A stretch of 64,000 nucleotides of DNA. Source: CAVSWT01 sp963777515. GTDB lineage: Bacteria; Bacteroidota; Ignavibacteria; Ignavibacteriales; Ignavibacteriaceae. Position numbers and translations under genes: made by a program. Of this stretch, positions 52,004-60,798 are shown one piece after another. The notes under the pieces were generated by a model, which was not told where the DNA came from, did no database searches, and was given only the letters and a program-made list of their open reading frames with translations. Positions within the stretch are counted from its first letter, which is position 1. Each line of letters opens with the position of its first letter. Location of the stretch: positions 29,870-93,869 of the forward strand of contig CAVZQU010000016.1 of the NCBI GenBank assembly GCA_963777515.1, written 5' to 3'.

Positions 52004-52213
52004 ATGAAGAAAGAATATAATTTTTCAAAATCTATAAAGAATCCCTATACTAAAAAGCTTAAAAAGCAAATATCAATTCGTATTGAAAAGGAAACAATAG
52101 AATATTTTAAGAGATTAGCCTTGGATATAGATATTCCTTATCAAAATTTAATGAATCTGTATTTAAGAGAATGCGCTGAAACCAAAAAGAAACCTAATGT
52201 ACATTGGCAATAA
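52004..52213 (+). CDS. brnA: BrnA-family antitoxin
   Basis: 69 residues. A basic N-terminus (KEYNFSKSIKNPYTKKLKKQ) is followed by a ribbon-helix-helix (ISIRIEKETIEYFKRLALDI) and a helix ending NLMNLYLRECAETKKK. It binds and inhibits BrnT and represses the operon. The ribosome site GAGG lies in the end of brnT. Confidence 0.9.
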   Translation: MKKEYNFSKSIKNPYTKKLKKQISIRIEKETIEYFKRLALDIDIPYQNLMNLYLRECAETKKKPNVHWQ

Positions 52214-52261
52214 TCTTTGCATATATGAACTTGAGATGATGCTATGCATTAAGAACTTGAT

Positions 52262-52552
52262 TTACATTCCATCCAAAATAAACAACGTACAATCCGCATT
52301 TTTTTGACGCATTGGTTTTACCGGTGCGTATTCTTCCGAATCAACAAATGCCTGTGCGCTTTTAACATCGGGGAATTCAATGATAACAATCCTGGTTGGT
52401 GTCCAAAGGTCTGTTTCCCTAATATCCATTGCTCCGCCTCTTGCTATGTAAACACCGCCGTATTTTTCGGCAATTGGTTTGGCGAGCTTTTTATACTCTT
52501 CATACGCTTCTGCGTTTTTAATTTTTGTATCGACTACAAGAAATGCGCTCAT
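52262..52552 (-). CDS. DUF1330 domain protein
   Basis: 96 residues. It begins SAFLVVDTKIKNAEAYEEYK and has the DUF1330 pattern GGVYIARGGAMDIRE, RIVIIEFPDVKSAQAFVDSE. Small ferredoxin-like dimer of unknown function. The 3' end is duplicated at 51506-51640, beyond the toxin-antitoxin genes. Confidence 0.92.
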   Translation of the reverse strand: MSAFLVVDTKIKNAEAYEEYKKLAKPIAEKYGGVYIARGGAMDIRETDLWTPTRIVIIEFPDVKSAQAFVDSEEYAPVKPMRQKNADCTLFILDGM

Positions 52553-52588
52553 AGTTACTCCTAAATTTTATCAGTTTATAATATTATC

Positions 52589-53229
52589 TTACTTCTTGTC
52601 TGGAAAAAGTTGAGTTGTTCTTTTTTCCATTTCTGCAGATATTATTTTTCCGTCTTCATTTTGTTGTTTTAATTTCTCTTTTATATTATGATAGCTTTCA
52701 GCATCGCGGTCTTGGCTTAATTTAAAAACATTATCCATTTCAATAATCTCGATTTCAAATCCAACTATTGCGGGCATAACTTTTTGTTTAAACTCCAGAG
52801 GAAGATTATCAAAAATAGTTGTTGATTTATGATTATAATTTTCAAAATGAAGCGTGGTTTTTCTAAGTATATCTTCTAATCCTGCATTGTCAAGAAAACG
52901 AATTATACCTTTAACGTGCACGCTCATATAATTCCATGTTGATGCGATATAAGGATTGCTGTACCAGGTTCCGCTTACATACGTATGATTGCCTGTAAAA
53001 ACAACAAGCACATTATTGTTATGCATGAATGCTTTGTGATGATCAGTATTTTTCATTATATGTCCACGCAATATATTTTTGCCGTTTTGCTCTTCAATAA
53101 AAACGGGACTTGTGTGGCAACTGGTTTATTCTCCGAATTACATCCGGTTAAAAATGCAAATGGATGCTGATCTATAAATTCTTTAATTACATTGGGATCT
53201 TTTTCTTTATAGTATGGCAGGTTATACAT
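52589..53229 (-). CDS. FMN-binding PaiB-like regulator, one frameshift
   Basis: About 213 residues when restored. N-terminus MYNLPYYKEKDPNVIKEFID, then HPFAFLTG, the flavin-pocket region and HIMKNTDHHKAFMHNNNVLV. One G is missing near 53103, after TQVP; restored it reads TQVPVFIEEQNGKNILRGHI. PaiB-family proteins bind FMN and have been described as transcriptional regulators. The end is close to the DUF1330 gene start. Confidence 0.85.
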
Positions 53230-53410
53230 GTTGGCAAAGTTTGTTTAGTTATTAAATAAATCTTTTGAATGACTATTAGTTGCATTTTCAATTCGGAATT
53301 AAGACAACAAGTGAAACACAAATTTAGCTAATAAAACATTAGCTTCATTGTCATACGGTAAATTAGCAATTATTTAATTTTATATTTTGAGTATATAAAA
53401 AATTTTCGGT

Positions 53411-53667
53411 TTATAATTCTGCTAATAAAAATATTTCTCTGCTGGCTGGTACAAGATCATCGTCTCTATTCTTAAAATAATTTTTTATCATATCTTTTGT
53501 TGAAATTGTTTTTGCTTCTTTAAAACCAGCACCATTTGTTAGATCAATAATCCAATTTCATCTTCAATTATATGGGGCTTTGCATCAACTTGAACATGCA
53601 ATGCACGCCCTAATGCTGTTCGTACTGCAGTGCTGTCCGGTTCTGATATTTTTTTATTCAATTCCAT
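53411..53667 (-). pseudogene. internally deleted class I SAM methyltransferase
   Basis: The first 42 codons (MELNKKISEPDSTAVRTALG...) match the N-terminus of the TIGR00027-type methyltransferases (leucine carboxyl methyltransferase-like). The last 42 codons (NGAGFKEAKTISTKDMIKNY...EIFLLAEL) look like the C-terminus of the same family. The 200 or so residues between, including the SAM motif, are absent, and a frame change with a stop joins the halves. Confidence 0.65.
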
Positions 53668-53702
53668 TTTGTTCTTCTAATAAAATTAATAACATAAATA
53701 AA

Positions 53703-54281
53703 TTAATTATCCTTTAAAAGTAAACTGCGTAAATGCATCAAGTCTTCTTTTTTTGGTAAAATTCTGCATTGCAATTCTTTTTTCATAGCCCAATCAGCGA
53801 AAACAAATGAACCCAAAGCAATAAGCAGCGTCCACAACGGCCTGGTGTCATAAGTGTAGGCTAAATTTATTAAGACTGCGCTAACCATGGGCAAAATGAG
53901 CCATAGTCTAAAATATTTATGCCGTTTACCGTGATATTCAAGGCTTCGTATTGACTGTTCAAGGTCATCTAAAATTGAGAGATTTGATTGGCCTTCATAT
54001 TTTATCCTGTCCAAACGGCTCTTATAAAAATACCCGGCCGCTAAAAGAAAGATAAAAGCATCAGCGAATTTAAAAAAATGATGGCGTTGTATTCCTACAA
54101 TAATTGCGAATAAACTTAACGCAATCATGGCAGCAAGGTAGGTCAACTCAAATTTATTTACCATACGTTTGACTCTATTTTTATTTTTAATAACCCGCCG
54201 GTGCAATTCCGATTCATTGATTGCGTAAATGTTTTCGTTGTTTTGTTCATCCCAAATTTTTTTCATGTCTTCAAACTCCAT
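53703..54281 (-). CDS. membrane protein, putative anti-sigma partner
   Basis: 192 residues with a soluble helical N-terminal segment (MEFEDMKKIWDEQNNENIYA) and four hydrophobic segments. The gene starts 1 base after the sigma-factor stop, so the two are tightly coupled. No anti-sigma zinc motif is visible; the role is inferred from position and from the WDEQN-type N-terminus common in sigma-linked membrane proteins. Confidence 0.6.
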   Translation of the reverse strand: MEFEDMKKIWDEQNNENIYAINESELHRRVIKNKNRVKRMVNKFELTYLAAMIALSLFAIIVGIQRHHFFKFADAFIFLLAAGYFYKSRLDRIKYEGQSNLSILDDLEQSIRSLEYHGKRHKYFRLWLILPMVSAVLINLAYTYDTRPLWTLLIALGSFVFADWAMKKELQCRILPKKEDLMHLRSLLLKDN

Positions 54282-54282
54282 T

Positions 54283-54783
54283 TTAAAAAACCTCCTCTGA
54301 CTTTTGTATTAGATTTTTTTTAATTCGGTTAATTTTTACTCCTACATTACTTTCGGAAATACCAAGTATATTTGACATCTCTTTGTAACTGAAGCCATCC
54401 AGTAAAAGGAGGGTAATTGAACGATCTATTTCATTTAATTTAGATATTTGTTTATATAACCATTCTACTCGGCTGTCTTTAAAGCTTGATATTTCAGTCA
54501 GCATGTGGCTGATTCCATCTAGTGGTTGTTTGCCGTTAGTATGCTTCTTTTCTTTTTTTGACCAGGAAATAGCGGAGTACAATGAAACGCGGTAAACCCA
54601 GGTTGAAGCTGATGAATCTCCTTTAAAATTGGGTATCGAATTCCAAATTTGAATGGTTATCTCCTGGAACAAATCCTCCTGGTCGTTTAAGTTAAAAGCA
54701 TAAGAACGAATAATTTTAAATAGCAGGCCTTTATATTTTTTCAGCCAATCATTAAAAATTTTTGTTTGTTCGTTTTCGCTCAT
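54283..54783 (-). CDS. ECF-type sigma factor
   Basis: 166 residues. Region 2 (DQEDLFQEITIQIWNSIPNF, ASTWVYRVSLYSAISWSKKE) and region 4 (DGFSYKEMSNILGISESNVG) are clear. A second ECF sigma in the window, distinct from that at 19265. Its regulon cannot be named. It is transcribed away from the Xre operon. Confidence 0.9.
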   Translation of the reverse strand: MSENEQTKIFNDWLKKYKGLLFKIIRSYAFNLNDQEDLFQEITIQIWNSIPNFKGDSSASTWVYRVSLYSAISWSKKEKKHTNGKQPLDGISHMLTEISSFKDSRVEWLYKQISKLNEIDRSITLLLLDGFSYKEMSNILGISESNVGVKINRIKKNLIQKSEEVF

Positions 54784-54933
54784 TTCTTTACATCTATGAT
54801 AAACACAATTGAATTTAATATAATAGTATCAAATCAGGCAGGATTTCTTACAAGATTTAAAAAATAAATTTTCAAGATAGTAAATTATGTTTGCTGCTAT
54901 TTTCATTTTCCCTAAAATATTAGAGAATTTTTA

Positions 54934-54982
54934 TTGACAAATACTTTTGGATTAATTATATTTTCTGATACCGATAGGTATC
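54934..54982 (+). promoter_or_regulatory. sigma70-like promoter with overlapping palindromic operator
   Basis: TTGACA (54934-54939), a 17-base spacer and TATATT (54957-54962) form a near-consensus promoter. The perfect inverted repeat GATACC-GATA-GGTATC (54967-54982) covers the expected transcription start. The downstream operon encodes an Xre regulator, so self-repression is likely. Confidence 0.7.
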
Positions 54983-55046
54983 ATTTAGGTAGTCATAGGT
55001 TTCATAATGAAACTTAAGAGTTATAAACATTAATGAGGAAATAATT

Positions 55047-55532
55047 ATGAGTAACATGAAAAAAATGTCAGGTGCAGAACATGCTGATATACAGCGTCGT
55101 CTCCTTTTGCTTTCTATGCTATTTTTATCTTCTGTCTTCGCAGTAAAAATAGCAGCTTATTTTGCCGATGAATATGTATTGAATTACTTAAAGATTGCGG
55201 CCGTAATTCTTTTTGTGCTTTTTGCACTAACGCTGGTAATCACTGTTTTTTGGAAAATAAAATTTATACCCCGCAACGAACGGTATCAACTTTTGAATAC
55301 AGGCGATAGTTATGTAAACCAGATGATGAATAAGGCATTTAAAATATCTTGGCTTCTTAGTCTTATCTTGCTTTTTTTCATTAGAAGTATTTCAAAGGAA
55401 AATACTTCAGAGATACCGGCAAAATTTTATTTAGACCTTTCGGTTTTTCTTTTACTTGCATCATTCAGTATAAGTTCTCTTATACTTTTTCGTGCGGGTA
55501 ATAAAGAAGAAAATGAGAAGGCAGGAATATGA
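55047..55532 (+). CDS. four-helix membrane protein in Xre operon
   Basis: 161 residues with about four hydrophobic segments (LLLLSMLFLSSVFAVKIAAY; IAAVILFVLFALTLVITVFW; two more near the C-terminus). It resembles DUF2178-like proteins often paired with a small Xre regulator. It overlaps that gene by 4 bases (ATGA at 55529-55532). Function unknown. Confidence 0.7.
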   Translation: MSNMKKMSGAEHADIQRRLLLLSMLFLSSVFAVKIAAYFADEYVLNYLKIAAVILFVLFALTLVITVFWKIKFIPRNERYQLLNTGDSYVNQMMNKAFKISWLLSLILLFFIRSISKENTSEIPAKFYLDLSVFLLLASFSISSLILFRAGNKEENEKAGI

Positions 55533-55744
55533 ATGAAAAGCTGGAAAACCGCATACGCGTATTTCGAGCGGAACACCAACTTAGCCAAAGTGATTTAGCA
55601 AATCAAATTGGTGTATCGCGAAAAACTATCAGCACTATTGAGGTGGGCAGATTTATTCCATCAACAATAATAGCGTTGAAAATTTCCCGATATTTTAAAG
55701 TGCCCGTAGAGGAAATATTTTATCTGAAAGATGAATCTGATTAG
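55529..55744 (+). CDS. Xre-family transcriptional regulator
   Basis: 71 residues, a single HTH_3 domain: IRVFRAEHQLSQSDLANQIG, then VSRKTISTIEVGRFIPSTII and KVPVEEIFYLKDESD. This small class (YgzD/Xre) commonly regulates its own operon with the membrane protein upstream. The palindrome at 54967-54982 is its probable target. Confidence 0.93.
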   Translation: MNEKLENRIRVFRAEHQLSQSDLANQIGVSRKTISTIEVGRFIPSTIIALKISRYFKVPVEEIFYLKDESD

Positions 55745-55856
55745 TTTGATTTAACCACTTATCTTCAAATTGCTTTATAATCTCAGGAAAATCTATTAAC
55801 TCTTGATGGTCATATTTTATATCCATTTGCTGGTTACAATTATATTGCTGACTCAT
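55695..55856 (-). CDS. possible small or remnant ORF, convergent with Xre gene
   Basis: 53 codons from ATG at 55856 with AGGAAAG 6 bases upstream, reading MSQQYNCNQQMDIKYDHQEL then IDFPEIIKQFEDKWLNQT. The last 16 or so codons run antisense through the Xre gene end, so this is probably the truncated start of a lost gene rather than a full protein. Not recognised. Confidence 0.3.
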   Translation of the reverse strand: MSQQYNCNQQMDIKYDHQELIDFPEIIKQFEDKWLNQTNQIHLSDKIFPLRAL

Positions 55857-55954
55857 TTAACTTTCCTAACAAATAAATTATTTATAATTTTATTTTTTAT
55901 TGAGTGATGCTGCTGCAGATAAAATCTATTAAAAGCTGCGGGCGTAATCATGTT

Positions 55955-56572
55955 TTAAAGTATTTGTTTTTCTGCTTCAAATTTTCCGTTCTTGAAATAA
56001 TAATCTATCATTATCCCATCTTTAAGTAAAGCACCTGCTGCATCACTTTGCTGTGGAATTGCTATAGTAAAAATTGCTGTTCCGTTTTCTTTATTTTGCC
56101 GGTTAGCCCGCATATAATAATTTAAACCGTATTCTTTTTTGCCGTCATTATAATTTTCAATTTCCGAAGGATGATATAACGGATGTTCATCAATTAATAA
56201 AACATTATAGTTTTCGCCTTTCGACAAAATACATATCAGTAAAGCTTTCGTGCTATCATGACCGTCAATGATAACATCAAGCTTTCCGTTTTTATTAACA
56301 TCAACTACTAATGCGAATGGCGCACTGCTGGCGCCGCTGTCTTTCTTTAAATTCGTTAGAATTTTAGGAGTGTAATCTTTTGTATTCCAATGAACAAATG
56401 AAGCATTGTATTTGCTTAAAGCAGATTTCATTTTGGATGGCAGATTTAAAATGTACTTGCCTTCTTTATATTTAATGGAGGGCTGATTTTCTAGTTTATT
56501 GTTTTGAGCTAAGCAGCTTGAAGCAATAAGTAATAGATATATCAATGTTGAATGCATTGCAAGCAGTTTCAT
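55955..56572 (-). CDS. secreted protein of unknown function
   Basis: 205 residues from the ATG at 56572. A signal peptide (MKLLAMHSTLIYLLLIASSC, cleavage near LAQ) precedes a segment with an FG-GAP-like ALVVDVNKNGKLDVIIDGHD. Later LNYYMRANRQNKENGTAIFT. No family was recognised. The first 60 or so bases of the gene are copied at 59911-59973. Confidence 0.6.
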   Translation of the reverse strand: MKLLAMHSTLIYLLLIASSCLAQNNKLENQPSIKYKEGKYILNLPSKMKSALSKYNASFVHWNTKDYTPKILTNLKKDSGASSAPFALVVDVNKNGKLDVIIDGHDSTKALLICILSKGENYNVLLIDEHPLYHPSEIENYNDGKKEYGLNYYMRANRQNKENGTAIFTIAIPQQSDAAGALLKDGIMIDYYFKNGKFEAEKQIL

Positions 56573-56603
56573 TTTAATTGCCAATTGTATTTTCCAATTA
56601 ACA

Positions 56604-58844
56604 CTATTTTAGCAATATCATTTTTTTAATCGCTGAATGGCTGCCGGTTTCTAGTTTATAAAAATATACTCCGCTCGATAGACCTGATGCATTAAATATA
56701 ACAGAATGAAAACCCCGATTAAGTTCTTTGTTAATCAGTATAGCTACTTCACGTCCAAGTATATCATAAACCTTTATATTTACTTTTCCGTTCTTTGCAA
56801 GACTAAAACTAATATTGGTAGATGGATTGAAAGGATTAGGATAGTTTTGCTCAAGATTGAAAGAAACAGGCGAGAATAGATTTTCCTCAACACCGGTGAC
56901 ACTACCGGGATATTTTAACCTTAGGTTATCCACATAAATTGTTCCTGAGGTTGTTGTTCCCTGAGATTTAACGGGAGCAAGTTCAATCTCTATTCTTTTA
57001 AGTGTTAAAGGATAAGTTAAATCAGAATTACCTGACAATTGTGTCAATCCTGTCATAGGTGCATATACATTATCAAATGCTAAGCTATCATTGAGATACT
57101 TTTTTCCAAATGCTCTGAAGATAGCCGAATTAGTATCCCAAAAGCGGTAATATAGTTTATGTTTTCTGCCGTCTGATTTTACATCAAGAAATATTGAATC
57201 CGGAATACCATATACAGGTATGTCTTTATTAAGATATACCATATAATAAAGATTCTTAGGATCATAGGTGCACTTATAATCTATTTTAAATGACGCATCA
57301 CCGGCAGACTTCTGATCTGTTACAAGAGTTACTGAAAGCGAATCTAAATTTTCTCCTGTAAATGTCCATCCGTTTAAACTCTCAAGCAAATCGAAGCTGA
57401 CAATACCACTTGCGTTTTCGACTTTAACAATTGATGTATCGCTGTATCCGTTAAATGCAGCAATTATATATGTTGTACCATTCACCTTCCCGGTAAAATT
57501 ACCCAATGAATCAATAGTCCCTACAGACGGATTGGTTGAGGTCAAATTAAACTTCGTTATCGGAAGATCGTGCTTTACCGAATCGGCGTCATAAGTATCA
57601 ATACTGATTTTAAGAGTATTTAATGTATCAGTAACAGCTAATCTTGGCTTGATAATAAAATATTTGAAATCATAAGTTTTGATAAAACATGAGTCTGTAG
57701 TATTATTGAACTCTGCGTAAACATATCCGCTATCGGGTTTGTCACCAGGGGTGAAAACCCCGTATGATTTTATCGATCCAATCCTGCTGTCGCAAGAATA
57801 TTGTATCATTGATGAAGGTAAAATTATCCTGTTGCCAAATTTATCAATAGCAGTTGTGTTGAAAGTATAGTTGTCATAGCGGAAAATCTTTAATGAATCT
57901 TCAGAGAGTTTCATGGATGTAAAATCCTGCGGAGTAGAAGAAGAAAGAACCATTAATGAATAAAGGAAATTTGAACTGAAAGCAGGTAAAAGCCCTGCAT
58001 TTCCGCCGTGTCCGGTTTCGGGGAATAAAGACTGGTTATATATTCCTAGTTGTGTTGCTATTCTGGATATTGCTACACCGCCATATAATTGTATGTCAAA
58101 GTCGTTAGATATACCGCTATCTGCAGGAACAACTACATCCAGTAAGCCATTAAAATTAGCAACCGGCAAATCTCCAGGCTCAATCCATGTTGGATCAACG
58201 ATTGCCCCGTAAAAATTTATTATCCCTTTAATTTCAGATGAAAATCCCGGGTTTCCGCTTGTCCCTTCTATATCTCCCCACTTTGCCTGATCTACATCAG
58301 GAGGAATTTCATCCTCGTCCCAATATGCGTAATGTACTGCAATCATAGCTCCTGCCGAAGAACCTTCAAGATATATTTGTGAAGTATCTATCCCGTAAGC
58401 TGCTGCATGCGAACGGAAAAAACGAACTGCAGCTTTAGTATCCTGAACACCCCGCAAAAGTTCTTCTAATATCGTTGTAACTCCTTTGGGGGATTCAATA
58501 CCCAGTCTGTAATCTATAGTAGCCGCAACAAACCCGCGTTTTGCAAAGTCAATACAGGATGAAGCCATGTCGCTCCTGAGCCCGGTTGTTAAACTGCCGC
58601 CATGAATACATATAACCAGCGGCCTTGCTGTTAAAGTATCATTGGCTGGTTCATATAAATCCAAATATAAATTAGAGCTAGAACCGGAAATTTTAACACT
58701 GCTGCCGAATTGAATTTTATTTGTATTTGTTACATTAGAAAAAACGATATCTTTATAACGGGTCTGTGCATTGTTAACCTGTATTATAAGTACAACTAAT
58801 ATGATGGTAAGTGTTTTAGAAAGGGAGTTATAAAAAGAGTTCAT
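56604..58844 (-). CDS. T9SS-secreted carboxylesterase/lipase-like alpha/beta hydrolase
   Basis: 746 residues from ATG at 58844, which has AGGAGA 7 bases upstream. A signal peptide ends near VNNAQ. The hydrolase domain has oxyanion motif CIHGGSL, nucleophile elbow LEGSSAGAM, acid in NGLLDVVVPAD and His in FPETGHGGN. A Big2-like domain, a galactose-binding-like jelly roll (about 57360-56900) and a T9SS sorting domain (FNLEQNYPNPFNPSTNISFS ... IKKMILLK) follow. It resembles BD-FAE/esterase hydrolases. Frame intact. Surface ester hydrolysis is likely. Confidence 0.88.
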   Translation of the reverse strand: MNSFYNSLSKTLTIILVVLIIQVNNAQTRYKDIVFSNVTNTNKIQFGSSVKISGSSSNLYLDLYEPANDTLTARPLVICIHGGSLTTGLRSDMASSCIDFAKRGFVAATIDYRLGIESPKGVTTILEELLRGVQDTKAAVRFFRSHAAAYGIDTSQIYLEGSSAGAMIAVHYAYWDEDEIPPDVDQAKWGDIEGTSGNPGFSSEIKGIINFYGAIVDPTWIEPGDLPVANFNGLLDVVVPADSGISNDFDIQLYGGVAISRIATQLGIYNQSLFPETGHGGNAGLLPAFSSNFLYSLMVLSSSTPQDFTSMKLSEDSLKIFRYDNYTFNTTAIDKFGNRIILPSSMIQYSCDSRIGSIKSYGVFTPGDKPDSGYVYAEFNNTTDSCFIKTYDFKYFIIKPRLAVTDTLNTLKISIDTYDADSVKHDLPITKFNLTSTNPSVGTIDSLGNFTGKVNGTTYIIAAFNGYSDTSIVKVENASGIVSFDLLESLNGWTFTGENLDSLSVTLVTDQKSAGDASFKIDYKCTYDPKNLYYMVYLNKDIPVYGIPDSIFLDVKSDGRKHKLYYRFWDTNSAIFRAFGKKYLNDSLAFDNVYAPMTGLTQLSGNSDLTYPLTLKRIEIELAPVKSQGTTTSGTIYVDNLRLKYPGSVTGVEENLFSPVSFNLEQNYPNPFNPSTNISFSLAKNGKVNIKVYDILGREVAILINKELNRGFHSVIFNASGLSSGVYFYKLETGSHSAIKKMILLK

Positions 58845-58958
58845 AATATTATCTCCTATATCCAAAAGTTAACTATTGTTTACAACCATGATAAGCTTTA
58901 CCTGGAAATCAGCAAGAAAATAATAAAATCGGAATGAACTTCATAAACTTAATAATTT

Positions 58959-59087
58959 TTATGGTATTAAAATCATAAAGCTGCCTTTTGAAACTTCTTC
59001 CTTCAGCCATTCATTTTCTAAATTGACAAACGAATTTAAGTCTAAACTCAATTTATAATAATAACTTGCATCATTGAATTTAGTGCT
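58959..59087 (-). pseudogene. unidentified C-terminal remnant
   Basis: A 42-codon open stretch without a start reads FNDASYYYKLSLDLNSFVNL then ENEWLKEEVSKGSFMILIP and stop. It looks like the end of a lost gene. Not recognised. It fills part of the gap between the esterase and the VOC gene. Confidence 0.25.
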
Positions 59088-59126
59088 TTACTGCCATGAT
59101 TTAAATAAATTGTCGGCGGAAGCTTT

Positions 59127-59846
59127 TTATTTTTTCAGTTCTCGTTCTTTGCGAATTTCACCAATATGATAGTATGAAATGATTTCATAAATCAAATTGT
59201 CTTTTATGTAATACCACTCGCTTACATTCAGTTCAAAATCCTTCCCTTGTTTGGCAGTGTATCGCACACAGGCTTTGTCATTTTCATAAATGCCGCTTTT
59301 TATTTCAAAAGCATAGCCCAAGAACTTATCTTGATTTTTCTTAACAAGATCTATATATGCTTTTTTGCCGTCAATTGTACCAAAAGGACTTGTATGTTTG
59401 AAGTCATCTGAAATTGGTAAATCGAGAAAATCGCCTTTCTCCCATTTATCAAACCATTCTTTAACTAAACTTTCTGTCCCTTTAGCCATATTGGTATGAC
59501 ACATTATATTCACAGTTACACCATTCGGATCCTTAACAAAGAATCTTTTAACTCCCCATTCTTCAATTTTTAAGGGGTAAGTAACTTCTCTCTTTTCGGA
59601 AAGTGCTTTTTTATACAATCCCTCAACATCTGAAGATTCAATGCTTAACATAACATTTGAGTTGTCAATATTTTGCTTGTCGGAATACAATAAGTTGATT
59701 TGAGCTTTTGGATTTGATTCAGAAATAAAAGTTAATATCCAGCCCATATCCATTGCCAGCTTTAACCCAACAAAAGCGGTATAGAAATTTTTGCTTTCTG
59801 CAATTTTATTTGATGTTATATCCGGAACAATTCTTCTAAATTCCAT
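59127..59846 (-). CDS. VOC (glyoxalase-like) and SnoaL-like domain fusion
   Basis: 239 residues. Residues 1-117 form a vicinal-oxygen-chelate domain (IVPDITSNKIAESKNFYTAF, VKRFFVKDPNGVTVNIMCH). Residues 122-239 are a SnoaL/NTF2-like domain (ESLVKEWFDKWEKGDF, KHTSPFGTIDGKKAYIDLV, SEWYYIKDNLIYEIISYYH). The join falls exactly where VOC proteins normally end, so it may be a true fusion or two genes merged by an indel. No ribosome site precedes the internal ATG. Confidence 0.82.
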   Translation of the reverse strand: MEFRRIVPDITSNKIAESKNFYTAFVGLKLAMDMGWILTFISESNPKAQINLLYSDKQNIDNSNVMLSIESSDVEGLYKKALSEKREVTYPLKIEEWGVKRFFVKDPNGVTVNIMCHTNMAKGTESLVKEWFDKWEKGDFLDLPISDDFKHTSPFGTIDGKKAYIDLVKKNQDKFLGYAFEIKSGIYENDKACVRYTAKQGKDFELNVSEWYYIKDNLIYEIISYYHIGEIRKERELKK

Positions 59847-59903
59847 CTCATTACCTTTCTATAAAATCTTTAAATTGACTAATTTAATTTTCAATCTGCA
59901 TCT

Positions 59904-59973
59904 GAAGAGAGCAGCTTGAAGCAATAAGTAATAGATATATCAATGTTGAATGAAATGCAAGCAATTTCATTTT
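59904..59973 (-). pseudogene. duplicated signal-peptide segment of the 55955 gene
   Basis: GCAGCTTGAAGCAATAAGTA (from 59911) through the start codon repeats 56513-56572 with a few mismatches. It encodes only the signal peptide and then stops. Together with the original it brackets the esterase and VOC genes. Confidence 0.75.
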
Positions 59974-59989
59974 ATTTGACGATTGTGTT

Positions 59990-60413
59990 TTAAATTATCT
60001 GATTGCTAAAGTAATCTATTCAAACATATCTGTCCAAAATGAATTTTCCAAATAAAGAAAAAAGAGGTTCGGTTTGTAAATTAGATAAGGCCATAAGGTT
60101 CATTTATTGTAAACAGAATTGTTTTACTAAGGTCATAACAAGCAAGAAGGTTTTAAAGAACTATAGATCTATACTAATCAAAAATAATTAAACATTGGAG
60201 GGAAACCTTATTAAATATACAAACTTTAGTAACAACCATCAGCTCCGGAAAACAATAAGCTTATTACCTTATTTTTCTTTGTATACAAGGGAAAATAAAA
60301 ACATGTTTAAAACAGCAGTCTATTCAAAAATGATCATCCCGGTTATGATGGTATTTTTATTAAATTGTTTGTAAATTAAAACAGATTTTTTAATAAATGA
60401 AAACAAGGATTAT
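59990..60413. other. non-coding stretch, nothing recognised
   Basis: AT-rich, with no open frame above 30 codons that resembles a protein and no clear RNA structure. It continues beyond the small ORF at 60414 to the restriction-modification gene end near 60799. Probably decayed accessory DNA. Confidence 0.5.
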
Positions 60414-60518
60414 ATGCTTGGAATATTGTTAGCAAAACGCGGGAATAAAAAAACTACTTTGCTTTTATTATCTCTTTCGATTACAATTATTTTATTGGGC
60501 TTAGGGATCGCATTATAA
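60414..60518 (+). CDS. possible small membrane protein
   Basis: 34 codons from ATG with AAGGAT 5 bases upstream. It reads MLGILLAKRGNKKTTLLLLS then LSITIILLGLGIAL and stop, a basic N-terminus followed by one hydrophobic helix. Not recognised; it may be chance. Confidence 0.3.
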   Translation: MLGILLAKRGNKKTTLLLLSLSITIILLGLGIAL

Positions 60519-60798
60519 TTTAGGTTCTTTGTGCCTGCAATATTTTGGCAGACACTTCTGCCGGACAAATCTTTCAAATCGCTGCACAGGATTATGTTGA
60601 TCTAAAAACAAAGAAAGTAAACAAAGAACTTCGCGCTAAAAGATTATTTCAAAAACGAAGACAAAAAACAAAAGCCACCCTTTATTCCTATTTTCTTTTT
60701 TGTGTTTGACAAATTAATTACAAAAATGCTATAGATAAATCCATGGTGTAGTTAACTTTATTCTATTAAGCTTTTCTCAACATAATCATAATATTTAT

